Assembly (NCBI RefSeq): GCF_008711465.1
Contig: NZ_VXKQ01000012.1
Span: 38,870-102,869, forward strand
Direction: 5' to 3'
DNA: 64,000 bases
Source of the DNA: Francisella sp. SYW-9
Lineage (GTDB): Bacteria; Pseudomonadota; Gammaproteobacteria; Francisellales; Francisellaceae
Made by a program: the position numbers and the translations under genes
Notes under the pieces: generated by a model
What the model was told of the DNA's origin: nothing
The model's database searches: none
What the model saw: only the letters and a program-made list of their open reading frames with translations
Shown here: one piece after another, positions 49,574 through 60,943 of the stretch
Layout of the letters: each line of letters begins with the position of its first letter
How positions within the stretch are numbered: the first letter of the stretch is position 1

Positions 49574-49725
49574 TGTCGTTATTAAATCGATAATCTTTAC
49601 CGATACATACTCAACAATTTCCTCTTCAGGGTTAACTTCAATATCTTCAGTAAAAAATGAGTAGTTCAAAACCTATGATTTAAAATACTCTATTAGTATT
49701 TTAGCACAATATAAATGAAGAGGAA

Positions 49726-50688
49726 TTACGATTTAGATAACTCAAGCTCCTTTTGATGCTCCATCAGAAAGAGTATCGTTGATGCTGTAATGTTTATAAC
49801 ATATGTCATAAGAGACATATCATTACAAAGCTCTTCAGTACCTGCACCATGCCCACCTTCTTTATTCCTAACCTTAGATGTTATAGATACAACCTCTTTA
49901 AGGTTATTGAGTATATTCGAATAATATGGCTTTAAAAAATTATTTTTGATTAATGTGTCAATTAACAAGCTTGATGTTGAAGATTTTGGCATTTCCCAGT
50001 TATTAAGCTCTATAATTATCTTCATTATTGACTCTATAGAACTACTACAATTAATAAACACTTCTTTTGAATTACCTTTTTTATATGCTTCATGTGCTTT
50101 TAGATATTCATCATTTGCTGACAAGAATCTTTTATCCGTAAGTAGATGTAAACAAGGTTTGACAATTTCTTGGTGTGTCAGCTTATTATCCACTCTTATA
50201 ATATGTCCACAATCTAGGTTAAACTCATACCCAAATGCATACTCAAGAAATTTTTTATTTAGAAAACATAATTTTTCAGATATTTCTATTTTTGAACTAA
50301 ATCCAAACCTCGGAATACCATTCTCAAATATATTTTCATTCATGATTTTAATGCCCTTGACTAGTAACTCGTAAACATCAAGAAACTCTATAAGATCTCC
50401 ATGTTTTATTTTATCTTCAAAAAAAACGAAATAATCATGAATATCCTTTATTGCTCTAGTAGGATGGTTTTCTAAAAACTGGTATACCAACTGTTGCATT
50501 AAATGTTGGATATTCTGCTCTTGAGGACTAGAGTTAACATAGCCAAACAATCTTTCTATAGGAAGTGGAAATAAAATAAAAAGCGTATTTTCAACTAAAA
50601 TTCTAACCTCTGAAGGCACACCATCATACTGATAAATTTCAGGATATAAGTTATTCTCTTCTTTATGTCTCTGACTAAAGAGCTTCAT
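49726..50688 (-). CDS. HEPN/Abi_C-like protein, possible defence RNase
   Basis: About 320 residues, soluble, mainly helical. The N-terminus (KLFSQRHKEENNLYPEIYQY) resembles the STM4504/CBY_0614-type proteins. The C-terminal 120 residues resemble the abortive-infection C-terminal (Abi_C) domain: CSSSIESIMKIIIELNNW and then SKVRNKEGGHGAG. That last segment contains RNKEGGH (R near 274, H near 280), which fits the Rx4-6H active site of HEPN ribonucleases. The ATG at 50688 is preferred to a GTG three bases upstream. It begins 3 bases after the purL stop. A defence role is inferred. Confidence 0.65.
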   Translation of the reverse strand: MKLFSQRHKEENNLYPEIYQYDGVPSEVRILVENTLFILFPLPIERLFGYVNSSPQEQNIQHLMQQLVYQFLENHPTRAIKDIHDYFVFFEDKIKHGDLIEFLDVYELLVKGIKIMNENIFENGIPRFGFSSKIEISEKLCFLNKKFLEYAFGYEFNLDCGHIIRVDNKLTHQEIVKPCLHLLTDKRFLSANDEYLKAHEAYKKGNSKEVFINCSSSIESIMKIIIELNNWEMPKSSTSSLLIDTLIKNNFLKPYYSNILNNLKEVVSITSKVRNKEGGHGAGTEELCNDMSLMTYVINITASTILFLMEHQKELELSKS

Positions 50689-50691
50689 CAC

Positions 50692-53600
50692 TTACCCAAC
50701 CCACTTCCTAGCATTTCTAAACATCCTCATCCATACAGAATACTCATCATACTCTGCTGGGATATGCGAGTTCGTAATCGCTCTATAAACACGCTCTGGA
50801 TGTGGCATCATTGCAAGGACACGTCCATTTAATGCAGTAACTGCAGTTAGACCATCTACTGCACCATTTGGATTATATGGATACATTTCTGTTGTTTGAC
50901 CTTGCCCATCAATATACTTAAGAGCTACTTGTGAGCTTGATAGCATAGCTTGTTGCTGCCTGTCATTTTCAAATAGTGGGCGACCCTCACCATGAGCTAC
51001 GGCGATTGGTGCTTTTGTGCCTGCCATATCAGCAAACCAAATAGAGTCAGACTCTTGAATCTCTACCATAGAAGCTCTCGCCTCAAACTGCTCTGATTTA
51101 TTCTTGATAAATATCGGCCAATTTTCAGCACCTTTAATCAATGATTTAAGCTGTGCAAGCATTTGACAACCATTACACACACCTAATGCTAGAGTATCAT
51201 CACGACCAAAGAATTTGCTAAACTCATCTCTTAACTTCTCTGTAAATAAGATATTCTTCGCCCAGCCGCCGCCAGCACCCAAAACATCACCATACGAGAA
51301 ACCACCGCAAGCCACTAATACTTTGAAATCCGCCAACGATACACGCCCAGCATGTAAATCTGACATATGGACATCATGAGCCTCAAAACCAGCTGTAGTA
51401 AATGCTGCTGCCATCTCAACTTGACCGTTGACACCTTGCTCTCTTAGGATTGCAACTTTTGGCTTCTCAACATTGACAAACTTAGCTGTAATATCCTCTT
51501 CAAGATCAAATGTAGCCTCAACATGGATACCTTTATCATTAGTGTTTAAAATACTATCAAACTCTTGTTTTGCACATTCGCTATTATCGCGGATTGATTG
51601 GATTTCATAAGAAGTTTCCGCCCACCATCTTTGTAAATTCACACGTGTGTTTGAGTATACTTTCTCGCCATTTGCAAAGATATTTAACTCATCGCTAGAG
51701 TTTAACTTAGCTATTGCACACAGGTGAATTTGAGTATCTTCAAATATCTCTTCAATTAGTGCTACATCGCTATTTTTAACTTGGATAACAGCACCAACTT
51801 CTTCAGCAAACAACTTCTCCAAGATAGATAGAGATTCCGGATCAGAATCCGGAATGACAGATGATTTTTTGGTTTGTAGTTTAATATCTAAACCTTTACG
51901 CCCAGCAAACGACATCTCAGCTAAAGTTGCAAATACACCTCCATCCGATACATCATGATATGCTAGGATTTTATTCTCAGCTTTTAGCTTAGTGATATTT
52001 TCAAATAACACTTTCAACTTACTTGCTTCAACATCTGGTGCAACATTACCAACTTGGTTATAAGCTTGGGCTAAACATGAAGCTCCAAGTCTACCAGCAT
52101 CATTTGATAGATCAATATGTAATAAAGTCGTATCACTATCATCCACTAAAACTGGCGTAAGAGTTTTACGCGCATTTACAACTGGTGAGAAACCTGAAAT
52201 CACTAATGATAAAGGTGATGTAACAGATTTTTCTTGACCATTATCTGACCACTTAGTTTTCATTGACATTGAATCTTTACCAACTGGTATTGCAATACCT
52301 AACTCTGGTGCAAATTCCATACCAACAGCTTTTACAGTCTCGTATAACTTTTGGTTTTCATAGCCCTGATTTGCAGCAACCATCCAGTTTGCAGATAGGC
52401 GAATATCACTTAGTTTCTCAATATCAGAGGCTAATAAGTTTGTTACAGTCTCAGCAATTGCTAATCTACCAGAAGCGGCAGCATTGATACTAGCAACAGG
52501 AGTTCTCTCACCCATTGCCATAGCCTCACCTGCTTGGCTATCTACTGTAGCTGTCGTCACAGCACAGTCTGCAACTGGCACTTGCCATGGACCAACCATT
52601 TGATCGCGAGCAACCATACCTGTAATACTTCTATCACCTATTGTTATTAAGAATGACTTAGAAGCTACCGCTGGTACTTTTAGCACTCTTTCAATCGCAT
52701 CATCAAGCTTGATAGCACTTGTATCAAATACTTCTTGCTCAACTTTAACAGTTTTAACATCAATATGCATTTGTGGTGTATTACCAAATAATAGTCCCAT
52801 TGGTAAATCAACTGGCTTATTATCAAAATATTCATCATTTAGCGTAATATGCTTCTCAGAGATTGCTTCACCAACAACTGCAAAAGGACATCTCTCTCTA
52901 TTACTCAGCTGCTCAAAAAACTCTAAGCTTTGCGGTTCAACTGATAATACATATCTTTCTTGTGACTCGTTTGACCATATTTCTAATGGCGAAAGTCCTT
53001 CTTCACCGACATTTACTTTTCTAAGCTCAAAATGACCACCAACATTACCATCTTTAACAAGCTCAGGGAATGCGTTTGAAATACCGCCAGCTCCAACATC
53101 ATGAATAAATGTGATTGGATTATTTTCACCCATTTGCCAACATCTATCTATCACTTCTTGGCAACGACGCTCCATCTCAGCATTATCACGTTGCACAGAG
53201 GCAAAATCTAGCTCTGAGTTAGTATCAGAAGACACAACAGATGACGCAGCACCACCACCTAGACCAATACGCATTGCAGGTCCACCAAGACAGATTAGTT
53301 TAGCACCAACGTTAATATCGCCTTTCTCAACATGCATTCTCTTGATATTACCCATACCACCAGCAATCATAATCGGCTTATGATAACCGAACATCTCTTT
53401 ACCTGTAGATGTATTGACTTCTTGCTCATAAGTACGGAAATAACCATTTAAGTTAGGTCGACCAAACTCGTTTGAATAATGAGCTCCACCTATTGGAGCC
53501 TCTAACATGATTTGTAGCGGTGTTACGATATGATAAGGCTTACCATACTTATTACATTCCCAAGCTTGCTCAAAACCTAGTATATTTAAGTTTGATACTG

Positions 53601-54603
53601 TAAATCCAGTTAAGCCAGCCTTTGGCTTAGCTCCGAGACCTGTTGCTCCTTCATCACGAATCTCACCACCAATACCTGTTGCTGAGCCACTAAATGGTGC
53701 AATTGCTGTAGGGTGGTTATGTGTCTCAACCTTCATCAGGATATCAACTTCTTCTTGATTGAAGTTATAAACTCCTGTTTGTGTATTTGAATAGAATCTC
53801 TGAGCCGTTGTACCCTCTATTACAGCAGCATTATCTTTGTATGCTGAAAGCACACCTTTCGGAGATTTCTCAGTAGTGTTACGAATCATTTTAAACAATG
53901 ATTTATCTTGCTCTTGACCATCTATAGTCCATTTGGCATTAAAGATCTTATGTCTACAATGCTCAGAGTTTGCTTGAGCAAACATATATAGTTCTGTATC
54001 TGTAGGATTTCTACCAAGCTTTGTATATTCATCAGCCAAATAGTCAATCTCTTGCTCACTTAGAGCTAAACCAAGCTTCTTATCTGCATCTTTAATAGCT
54101 TCGGCACCATTTCCTAAAACATCGACAAACTCAAGCTCTTTGGGAGCTGTAACATCAAATAAGCGCTGAAGATCTTTTTCACAAACAAAAACCTCTTCAA
54201 CCATACGATCATGGACAAGATCTTCTATCTCTTTTAATTCAGCCTCAGAGATATTTCCCTCGACACCAAACAAAACTGCTCTTTCAACTCTTTTAACAAC
54301 ATCAATACCAGTATTTTTGATAATATCTGTAGCTTTTGATGACCATGGCGAAATTGTGCCAACTCTTGGAGCTGTAATAAAAGTATGTCCCTTTGGCTCA
54401 ACTGAACCATATTCTTTATTATAATTAAGTAACGAGCTTATAATCTCTATCTGCTTATCACTAAGATCTTGAGAGCTTTCAACCACATGAATATATTCGG
54501 CAGAAATAGACTCAACTTTACTAGATATTTTTTTAGCATCTGCTAAAACCTTTTCTCTTCTAAATGGAGATAATGCACTTAATCCTTTAAAAATCTTAAT
54601 CAT
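50692..54603 (-). CDS. purL: phosphoribosylformylglycinamidine synthase
   Basis: Large single-chain FGAM synthase, 1303 residues, fourth step of purine synthesis. The synthetase half contains [12 protein letters not shown] and [16 protein letters not shown]. The C-terminal glutaminase has its nucleophile C1143 in [10 protein letters not shown] and a late [11 protein letters not shown]. Residues 916-924 (VIPDSDPES) are encoded by a palindromic repeat inserted in frame, between the conserved GLDIKLQ and [13 protein letters not shown] segments. The start shares one base with the purF stop. Confidence 0.97.
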   Translation of the reverse strand: MIKIFKGLSALSPFRREKVLADAKKISSKVESISAEYIHVVESSQDLSDKQIEIISSLLNYNKEYGSVEPKGHTFITAPRVGTISPWSSKATDIIKNTGIDVVKRVERAVLFGVEGNISEAELKEIEDLVHDRMVEEVFVCEKDLQRLFDVTAPKELEFVDVLGNGAEAIKDADKKLGLALSEQEIDYLADEYTKLGRNPTDTELYMFAQANSEHCRHKIFNAKWTIDGQEQDKSLFKMIRNTTEKSPKGVLSAYKDNAAVIEGTTAQRFYSNTQTGVYNFNQEEVDILMKVETHNHPTAIAPFSGSATGIGGEIRDEGATGLGAKPKAGLTGFTVSNLNILGFEQAWECNKYGKPYHIVTPLQIMLEAPIGGAHYSNEFGRPNLNGYFRTYEQEVNTSTGKEMFGYHKPIMIAGGMGNIKRMHVEKGDINVGAKLICLGGPAMRIGLGGGAASSVVSSDTNSELDFASVQRDNAEMERRCQEVIDRCWQMGENNPITFIHDVGAGGISNAFPELVKDGNVGGHFELRKVNVGEEGLSPLEIWSNESQERYVLSVEPQSLEFFEQLSNRERCPFAVVGEAISEKHITLNDEYFDNKPVDLPMGLLFGNTPQMHIDVKTVKVEQEVFDTSAIKLDDAIERVLKVPAVASKSFLITIGDRSITGMVARDQMVGPWQVPVADCAVTTATVDSQAGEAMAMGERTPVASINAAASGRLAIAETVTNLLASDIEKLSDIRLSANWMVAANQGYENQKLYETVKAVGMEFAPELGIAIPVGKDSMSMKTKWSDNGQEKSVTSPLSLVISGFSPVVNARKTLTPVLVDDSDTTLLHIDLSNDAGRLGASCLAQAYNQVGNVAPDVEASKLKVLFENITKLKAENKILAYHDVSDGGVFATLAEMSFAGRKGLDIKLQTKKSSVIPDSDPESLSILEKLFAEEVGAVIQVKNSDVALIEEIFEDTQIHLCAIAKLNSSDELNIFANGEKVYSNTRVNLQRWWAETSYEIQSIRDNSECAKQEFDSILNTNDKGIHVEATFDLEEDITAKFVNVEKPKVAILREQGVNGQVEMAAAFTTAGFEAHDVHMSDLHAGRVSLADFKVLVACGGFSYGDVLGAGGGWAKNILFTEKLRDEFSKFFGRDDTLALGVCNGCQMLAQLKSLIKGAENWPIFIKNKSEQFEARASMVEIQESDSIWFADMAGTKAPIAVAHGEGRPLFENDRQQQAMLSSSQVALKYIDGQGQTTEMYPYNPNGAVDGLTAVTALNGRVLAMMPHPERVYRAITNSHIPAEYDEYSVWMRMFRNARKWVG
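51831..51858. repeat. palindromic element inserted in frame within purL
   Basis: ATTCCGGAT-CAGA-ATCCGGAAT (51834-51855) is a perfect 9-base inverted repeat flanked by GAG and GAC. On the purL strand it reads GTCATTCC then GGAATCTC, the same family as the intergenic copy at 49507. It encodes VIPDSDPES without breaking the frame. Confidence 0.8.
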
Positions 54604-56093
54604 TAGTTGTCAAACCCTTTGTATTTCTTTTCTAACTCTTTTAATTCTTTTCTATGTCTCTCAAGCTCATCTAAATAAGCCTCATCTACATCCCCTGTAA
54701 TATAATTACCAGAGAAAACACTATCTTCAAATTCAGTAATATCAGGGTTTTGCTTTTGAACAATCTCTTTTAGATCTGATAATGGCAGGTATATGAGTCC
54801 ATCCACACCGATCCACTGACGTATCTCTTCTAAAGACTTACCATGAGCAATAAGATCAGACTTAACCGGCATATCAATACCATAAACATTTGGATAACAT
54901 ACCGCTGGTGATACAGATGCTAAATATACTGATTTTGCTCCTAAATCTCTAATCATCTCGATAATACGCTTAGACGTTGTACCACGTACAATAGAGTCAT
55001 CCACCAGTAGCACGTTCTTATCTTTAAACTCCGCAGGGATAGGATTTAACTTTCTTCTAACAAAATTCTTTCTATCAACATTTTCAGGCATTATAAATGT
55101 TCTGCCGATATATCTATTTTTTACAAACCCTTCTCTATATTCGACTTTTAAAGCTGTCGCAATCTCTTGAGCCGATGCCCTACCAGTTTCAGGAACAGGT
55201 ATTACAATATCTATATCCTTGTCTTTCCAAGCTTCAATGATTCTCTTACTTAAAGCTTTACCAGCATCTACTCTTGCTTGATAAACACTTACTCCATTCA
55301 TAATACTATCTGGACGAGCAAAATATACATACTCAAATAAGCAAGGAGCTAAAATAGGTTTTTTAGCACATATTTTAGAATGAACCTTCATATCTTCGGT
55401 AATAATAATAACTTCTCCAGGCTCTACATCTCTTAGCACTCTAAATCCTGAAATATCCAGTGAAACACTTTCACTTGCAACCATATAAGCTTTTTCACCA
55501 TTATCATACTCTTTAACACCAAGCACTAATGGTCGAATTCCATACGGGTCTCTAAAGGCTACTAGACCAAAATTAGCAATCATTGCTGTACAAGCATAGC
55601 CTCCTTTAGCATACTTAAATACGAACTCACATGCTTTATATACAGCATGAGTAGTTGGACTACCTTTAGATTTATTCATGCCACAAGCAAAGAAGTTCAA
55701 TAGAAGCTCTGAGTCAGAAGTTGTATTTAAATGACGTCTTTCAATATCATGTAGCATCTTCGCTAGTTCAGGCACGTTAGTTAAATTACCGTTATGAGCA
55801 AAAACAATTCCATGAGGGTTATTTACATAGAAGGGTTGGCTATCTGCTGCTCCAAGACTTCCTGCGGTAGGATATCTGACATGGCCAATCCCCATATTGC
55901 CTTTTGATTTCTCAAGCTTCTCATCTGTAAAAACATCGCTAACTAAACCTGTATTTTTACGCATAAAGAAATGTCCTTGATCCATAGTAGCAATGCCTGC
56001 TGCATCTTGACCCCTATGTTGTAAAAGACTTAAGCCATAAAACAATGCATAACTGACCTGATTTGGTCCTGCAACCCCAATTACTCCGCACAT
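54603..56093 (-). CDS. purF: amidophosphoribosyltransferase
   Basis: First committed enzyme of purine synthesis, 496 residues. The N-terminal glutaminase nucleophile is C2 (MCGVIGVAG), and R72-YPTAG and NGNLTN follow in that domain. The PRPP-binding loop [13 protein letters not shown] is at 361-373. The gene is upstream of purL on the same strand and overlaps it by one base, so the pair is coupled. An 80-base gap separates it from the PACE gene. Confidence 0.97.
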   Translation of the reverse strand: MCGVIGVAGPNQVSYALFYGLSLLQHRGQDAAGIATMDQGHFFMRKNTGLVSDVFTDEKLEKSKGNMGIGHVRYPTAGSLGAADSQPFYVNNPHGIVFAHNGNLTNVPELAKMLHDIERRHLNTTSDSELLLNFFACGMNKSKGSPTTHAVYKACEFVFKYAKGGYACTAMIANFGLVAFRDPYGIRPLVLGVKEYDNGEKAYMVASESVSLDISGFRVLRDVEPGEVIIITEDMKVHSKICAKKPILAPCLFEYVYFARPDSIMNGVSVYQARVDAGKALSKRIIEAWKDKDIDIVIPVPETGRASAQEIATALKVEYREGFVKNRYIGRTFIMPENVDRKNFVRRKLNPIPAEFKDKNVLLVDDSIVRGTTSKRIIEMIRDLGAKSVYLASVSPAVCYPNVYGIDMPVKSDLIAHGKSLEEIRQWIGVDGLIYLPLSDLKEIVQKQNPDITEFEDSVFSGNYITGDVDEAYLDELERHRKELKELEKKYKGFDN

Positions 56094-56173
56094 AATTCAC
56101 CAAAAAGTTTAATTATCAAACAAAAACATTATAACAATATTTAACCAACTCTGTGGTAACAAATTTAATTAAA

Positions 56174-56626
56174 TTAACTTCTACGATTTTTATTCGAAAC
56201 GACTATCTCAAAATATATTTTGTCAAATATATAATTATAAACAAAGGCGTATATCAGATAGAAAACAACAAAACTAAGATCTGTAAGTAATGCTTTCCAT
56301 ATACTCATATGTAACCAACAGGCTACTATTGGCAAAGTTACAACAAGTAATCCAAGCTCAAATGAAATCGCATGAGTTATTCGCATAAGTAACTTCCTTT
56401 TTGACCTATGCCCTCCAAAACTACTTTCTATAAAATCAAAAATATAGTTATAAATAAGATTCCATACCATTGCTATCAATGATATAGCTATAGCTAAAAG
56501 ACCAATATCAAAAACACTTTCATTTAAAACATATACTGCAACTGGAGTGAAAATAACAACTCCAAATACCTCAAAGCCAACAGTATGGACTACTCGAGCT
56601 AAAAAGCTCATATTCATAGTGTTCAA
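56174..56626 (-). CDS. PACE-family efflux protein
   Basis: About 150 residues with four hydrophobic helices in two repeats. Each repeat carries the PACE/BTP pattern: RVVHTVGFEVFGVVIFTP and MVWNLIYNYIFDFIE, then RITHAISFELGLLVVTLP and LIYAFVYNYIFDKIYF. PACE proteins (AceI-like) export chlorhexidine, other biocides and polyamines. I use the TTG at 56626 because GGGGG lies 6 bases ahead. An ATG at 56617 is an alternative. Longer starts would overlap gadB and add residues absent from the family. It follows gadB. Confidence 0.8.
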   Translation of the reverse strand: MNTMNMSFLARVVHTVGFEVFGVVIFTPVAVYVLNESVFDIGLLAIAISLIAMVWNLIYNYIFDFIESSFGGHRSKRKLLMRITHAISFELGLLVVTLPIVACWLHMSIWKALLTDLSFVVFYLIYAFVYNYIFDKIYFEIVVSNKNRRS

Positions 56627-56663
56627 TTGTAACCCCCTACTAGAACCTATCTTCTTATAGAAA

Positions 56664-58007
56664 CTAATGTGAAAAACTAGCTCCGCTAGTCGTAGCTTTA
56701 CCTTCAAGAGAATCAATCACCTCTTTTAGATCTCGAAGCATTAGTTGAGCTAAATCAAAAGTAAACCCTCTTCTAACTAAGACTCTCATAACAACAAGCT
56801 CTTGTCTATCTTTAGGCATTGAATATGCTGCTATTTGCCATCCTTTTGCGCGAATTTTCTCAGAAATATCAAACAAAGTATAATCCTTTCCACTCTTAAG
56901 GGACCAGCTAACAGCAGGAATACCTCCTTGACCACTATGAATAATTTCAAAGATACCCATATCATCAAGCTGTCCGGCAATATATTTTGTAACATCATAA
57001 CTAACTTGATGCACTTTTCTATACCCTTCAAAACCCAATCTAACAAAGTTATAATATTGGGCGACGATTTGCCCACCAGGTCGAGAGAAGTTCAATGCAA
57101 AAGTAGGCATATTTCCACCTAAATAGTTCACATTAAAAACTAAATCATCAGGTAAATATTTTTTATCTGACCAAATAACCCAGCCAACACCTAATGGTGA
57201 TAAACCAAATTTATGCCCAGATGCATTGATTGACTTAACTCTAGGTAGTCTAAAATCCCATTTAAGCTCAGGATCTATAAATGGAGCAAGAAAGCCTCCA
57301 GAGGCGCCATCTACGTGTACGGGAATATCAACTCCAGTTTCTTGCTCAAACCTATCTAAAGCTTTACAAACCTCTTCAACAGGCTCATATTGTCCTGTAA
57401 ATGTAACACCTAATGTCGGAACCACACCTATGGTATTTTCATCACATCTTTCTATAACTGCTTCTGGAGTCATTATAAGACTTTCTTGTGACATCGGTAT
57501 TTCTCTAAGCTCAATATCCCAGTATTTTGCAAATTTATGCCAACATACCTGAACAGGGCCTGTAACTAAATTTGGTTTTGAGCAATCTTTACCTTGAGCT
57601 TTCATTTTATCGCGCCAACGCCATTTCATTGCCATACCGCCAAGCATCGCAGCTTCAGATGAACCTGTAGTTGAACAGCCGATAGCATTTTCTGCTGAAG
57701 AGTTCCACAAATTTGCTAAAATATTTACACACCTAGATTCTATTTCAGCAGTCTGAGGATACTCATCTTTATCAATCATATTTTTATCAAGACATTCATC
57801 CATAAGCTTATGGGAAAAATCATCAACTTGAGTCTGACAAAAAGTAGCTAAGTTCTGCTTTGAGTTACCGTCTAACATTAACTCATCTTTTATCTCTTGA
57901 TAGGTTTGTAACGAGTCTTGTGATCCTACAGGAATTCTAACCTTTGGCAGCGACTCTTCAAAAAACTCAAAATCATCTACAATATTCTTCCTACTATGTA
58001 AAGCCAT
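56664..58007 (-). CDS. gadB: glutamate decarboxylase
   Basis: PLP enzyme converting glutamate to GABA with proton consumption, 447 residues. The PLP lysine is K266 in [25 protein letters not shown] (52-60), [20 protein letters not shown] (111-130) and [13 protein letters not shown] (231-243) match E. coli GadB closely. The N-terminus is shorter than in E. coli, and a glutamate/GABA antiporter gene is not adjacent. The gene is intact. I recall that gadB is intact in F. novicida and broken in some F. tularensis strains. Confidence 0.93.
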   Translation of the reverse strand: MALHSRKNIVDDFEFFEESLPKVRIPVGSQDSLQTYQEIKDELMLDGNSKQNLATFCQTQVDDFSHKLMDECLDKNMIDKDEYPQTAEIESRCVNILANLWNSSAENAIGCSTTGSSEAAMLGGMAMKWRWRDKMKAQGKDCSKPNLVTGPVQVCWHKFAKYWDIELREIPMSQESLIMTPEAVIERCDENTIGVVPTLGVTFTGQYEPVEEVCKALDRFEQETGVDIPVHVDGASGGFLAPFIDPELKWDFRLPRVKSINASGHKFGLSPLGVGWVIWSDKKYLPDDLVFNVNYLGGNMPTFALNFSRPGGQIVAQYYNFVRLGFEGYRKVHQVSYDVTKYIAGQLDDMGIFEIIHSGQGGIPAVSWSLKSGKDYTLFDISEKIRAKGWQIAAYSMPKDRQELVVMRVLVRRGFTFDLAQLMLRDLKEVIDSLEGKATTSGASFSH

Positions 58008-58018
58008 CGTTGCTCCTT

Positions 58019-58660
58019 CTAATTTTTTATCTCTTTGAATTGAAAATCAATAACCTCAAACAAGCTATAAGTTTCCCCTTTAATATTACTAGAGCAAACC
58101 GATACTACCAACCCTTCATAATAGAATGTTATAAAATCATTAGGATAATCTTCGCTAGCCCAGTTAGTATTACCAACACTTTTAAATACGGCACTATCTA
58201 AACCTTTTGCAATTCCTAGAGAGCTTCTCTTAACTTGTGCTTCTTTTAATGTCCATAGTGTGTAGAAATCCCTATATAGGTCATTACTTTTTTTTAAAGC
58301 TAAGAATTCATCTTTTTTGAAATATCTCTCTGCAATTCTTAAGACCTTTCGAGATCCTGATATTTGTTCTACATCGACTCCCACAGGTTCATTAGAGATA
58401 GCTATTATTACTTTACTACCCGTATGGCTAATATTGAAATGAATATCACTATTACACAAATAAGGCTTACCATCTTCAAAGGCAAATAATGGATCTGTTA
58501 TAGAGAATTTTTCTGATAAAACAAAATATCTTATAAATTGTGAGAATATCTTTTGCTTATTTGTGAGTTTTGCTTGGTCTATTTTATTGTTTAACCATGA
58601 TAAAATTGGCTCTATCTGATAATTTTCAAAGTCTAAAATAAAAACTGAGACTTTGGACAT
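58019..58660 (-). CDS. Sfp-type 4'-phosphopantetheinyl transferase
   Basis: A 213-residue enzyme that transfers phosphopantetheine from CoA to carrier proteins. The magnesium-binding residues are visible as D96 and E98 in GVDVEQI, and WTLKEA (136-141) supplies the third acidic ligand and the lysine. [11 protein letters not shown] (74-84) is the usual upstream motif. The gene lies 11 bases upstream of gadB and 14 downstream of tolC. No carrier-protein substrate gene is present in the window, and the adjacent siderophore route is NRPS-independent. Confidence 0.88.
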   Translation of the reverse strand: MSKVSVFILDFENYQIEPILSWLNNKIDQAKLTNKQKIFSQFIRYFVLSEKFSITDPLFAFEDGKPYLCNSDIHFNISHTGSKVIIAISNEPVGVDVEQISGSRKVLRIAERYFKKDEFLALKKSNDLYRDFYTLWTLKEAQVKRSSLGIAKGLDSAVFKSVGNTNWASEDYPNDFITFYYEGLVVSVCSSNIKGETYSLFEVIDFQFKEIKN

Positions 58661-58674
58661 AATAATAAACCTAT

Positions 58675-60204
58675 TTATTCTGTTGCGATCTCAGATATAA
58701 TATCTGTCTTACCTAATATAGCATTAATATAAGCTACATCCTTATAGGTAAGACCACCTTGAAATTGCTTAAGAGCAACATAATCCTCAACATAGTTAAA
58801 TATTGAATCAGCAAAAGAAAGTTGCGCTTGGACAAGGATTGCCTGACGGTTAAGCAAGTCAACGATCGTCTGTGTTCCTGCTTCAAAGCCTTCCAAAATA
58901 GCCTTCACAGATGCAATACCCGAGTATACTGATTCTCTATATGCTTTGATCTTAACTGCATCTAGAACAACTGTTTGATAAGCCTGAACTGTACCTGCGT
59001 ATACTTCCCTTTTTGTCTGTAGTAATGCATAATCAGCTGCTTGGTTATCATAACTTGCTTTCTTAAGCTGTGCATAGTCAGATCCACCTCTCAAGAGATT
59101 CCAATTAACACTCCCACCTACAGTTGCAACATCAAATTTTTTAGGGATTAGCCGAACTTGACCAGGTGCTCCAGAGAGGTTGTTCCTTTGCATATTTATG
59201 CCACCAGTTAAGTTAACTTGGGGGAAGAAAGTACCCCACTCAATGCCAACCCCTTCAGTTGCTGCTTGATACTCAAATTTTTTCTGAGCAATATCAAGAT
59301 TATATTTTTCTGCAGTATTTAACCAATAGTCGATATCATCTGGAATAGGATTGCCAAATTCTGTATCTTTTGAAATATACAGAATAGAACTTATACGCTT
59401 ACCAATAAGCTTTGCCATAACAGCTTTTGCATTAATTAAGCTTCTTTGTGCACTTACTCTATCTGCAATCGCTTGACGATATTGCGCATCTGTAGTTTTA
59501 AAGTCAGCATAAGAAACCATTCCTGATTTATACTGATATTTTTGTGTTAAATATAATTTTTTGTTCCAAGCTTCGTTTGCAAACTGGAATTGTAATGCCT
59601 GCTCAGCTCTTAACAATTCAAAATATGCCTGAACAGTATTTACAATCAAAGTCTGTTCGGCCTTAGCATAGATCATTGCATAAGACTTTTGTAAATAAGT
59701 GGCTTGAGTATAGGTTTTCCATTTACTCCAATCAAAAAGTACCTGTGATCCTTGGAAGCTAATAATATTTGAAGTATCATCGACTTGTCCACCGAACTGA
59801 TTATATAAATCTCGTCTTAAATTATACTGAAAATTAACTTGTGGTAGCAATGCACCTAAAGCTGTAGGGACAGTCTCAACATTTGCCGCAAAAGTTGATC
59901 TTGCAGCTTGATACTCAGCATTATGTTTGGCTGCTAGTACATAGATATCAATCAAACTATAAAACTTATCTTTGGTTTTACCAACCATTGCAACTTTATC
60001 AGCTTTTTTAAGGTCATAAAATTGATTATCTTTTTTTATCTCATCTGCCTTTGCATACTGCTTCTGTACACTATAAGGATCTGATGCTATATCAGTTCCC
60101 ACAGGTCGTCCTACATCATTATATGTAGGGACTGCAGTGTCCTCACTAGCAAAAGCTAAGCAAAAGCTAAACAAAGTTACCAGATAAATACCAAGCCTTT
60201 TCAT
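58675..60204 (-). CDS. tolC: TolC-family outer-membrane channel
   Basis: A 509-residue outer-membrane efflux protein with an N-terminal signal peptide (KRLGIYLVTLFSFCLAFAS). Two repeated OEP domains follow (about 85-290 and 300-490), with long helical stretches and barrel segments such as ALGALLPQVNFQYNLRR and WGTFFPQVNLTGGINMQR. It should form the trimeric channel used by type I and RND systems, possibly including the adaptor encoded at 42253. It starts 9 bases after the pcm-like stop. Confidence 0.93.
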   Translation of the reverse strand: MKRLGIYLVTLFSFCLAFASEDTAVPTYNDVGRPVGTDIASDPYSVQKQYAKADEIKKDNQFYDLKKADKVAMVGKTKDKFYSLIDIYVLAAKHNAEYQAARSTFAANVETVPTALGALLPQVNFQYNLRRDLYNQFGGQVDDTSNIISFQGSQVLFDWSKWKTYTQATYLQKSYAMIYAKAEQTLIVNTVQAYFELLRAEQALQFQFANEAWNKKLYLTQKYQYKSGMVSYADFKTTDAQYRQAIADRVSAQRSLINAKAVMAKLIGKRISSILYISKDTEFGNPIPDDIDYWLNTAEKYNLDIAQKKFEYQAATEGVGIEWGTFFPQVNLTGGINMQRNNLSGAPGQVRLIPKKFDVATVGGSVNWNLLRGGSDYAQLKKASYDNQAADYALLQTKREVYAGTVQAYQTVVLDAVKIKAYRESVYSGIASVKAILEGFEAGTQTIVDLLNRQAILVQAQLSFADSIFNYVEDYVALKQFQGGLTYKDVAYINAILGKTDIISEIATE

Positions 60205-60213
60205 AATTACTCT

Positions 60214-60834
60214 TTACTTATTGTATGAATCAAAGAGAAAGTTTTTTTCAAACTTCTCATTAGCTATTTTTGTTATCGTATAAGCTTTATCACATACATT
60301 ATTTCTAATAACAAAAACAATCCTACCCCCTACCTCTAAAAGATCAAGTAAAGAGCTGTCTATATCATCCTCTTCAACAATGTTTGATATATATATACAG
60401 TTATATTTTTTTTCATTCTTTTTAATGTTTGTTAAGTATTCGGCACTATTAAACTCAATATTATAAATACCAATACTTGCAAGCTGTCTTCTTACTTGAC
60501 TAAGCCTTTGCTCATCATAATCTATCAATTCAACATTCTTAGCTAATTTTGCTAAAAGTGCTGCAGGATAACCACATTCAAGACCAAGTTTTAGGATATT
60601 ATCACTAACTTTAATATCTAAAGCCTCTATAAGCCTAGCTGTAAGCATCGGACTTCTTAATAGTTTATCCTCAATCGTTAATGCTGTGTCACAGTAAGCC
60701 AGACATTGTAGATGCTTTGGTAAAAAATTTTCCCTAGGAACATCTGCCATAACCTTAGCAACACCATCTAAAGAAAGTCCTTCTGTAAGGACTTGCTGTT
60801 TAACCATATTTTCTCTAGCAAGCTCGAAATTCAT
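60214..60834 (-). CDS. pcm: protein-L-isoaspartate O-methyltransferase-like protein
   Basis: A 206-residue Rossmann-fold methyltransferase. The N-terminal region (VKQQVLTEGL and VPRENFLPKHLQCLAY) fits the PIMT family. The SAM motif reads LKLGLECGYPAALLAKLA (about 80-97), where most PIMTs have GTGSGYQ, and motif II is VELIDYD. The altered SAM loop makes the activity uncertain. It pairs with tolC in an operon-like arrangement. Confidence 0.75.
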   Translation of the reverse strand: MNFELARENMVKQQVLTEGLSLDGVAKVMADVPRENFLPKHLQCLAYCDTALTIEDKLLRSPMLTARLIEALDIKVSDNILKLGLECGYPAALLAKLAKNVELIDYDEQRLSQVRRQLASIGIYNIEFNSAEYLTNIKKNEKKYNCIYISNIVEEDDIDSSLLDLLEVGGRIVFVIRNNVCDKAYTITKIANEKFEKNFLFDSYNK

Positions 60835-60943
60835 ATTTGACCCTATAAAATTAAGAAGTAATTTTCGTCTACTATTTTAGACAAAAGATAATACCATAAT
60901 ACCATAGTAAAAGGAACCATACTACTTTTACACCAACTATATT

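Noticed and set aside
49450..49730. CRISPR-like or tandem array in the gap with the palindromic element
   Set aside because: There is one unit only, with no regularly spaced repeats and no cas genes.
56627..56716. Longer PACE reading frame overlapping gadB
   Set aside because: The extra 30 residues are basic and absent from the family, and the TTG at 56626 has a GGGGG ribosome-binding site.
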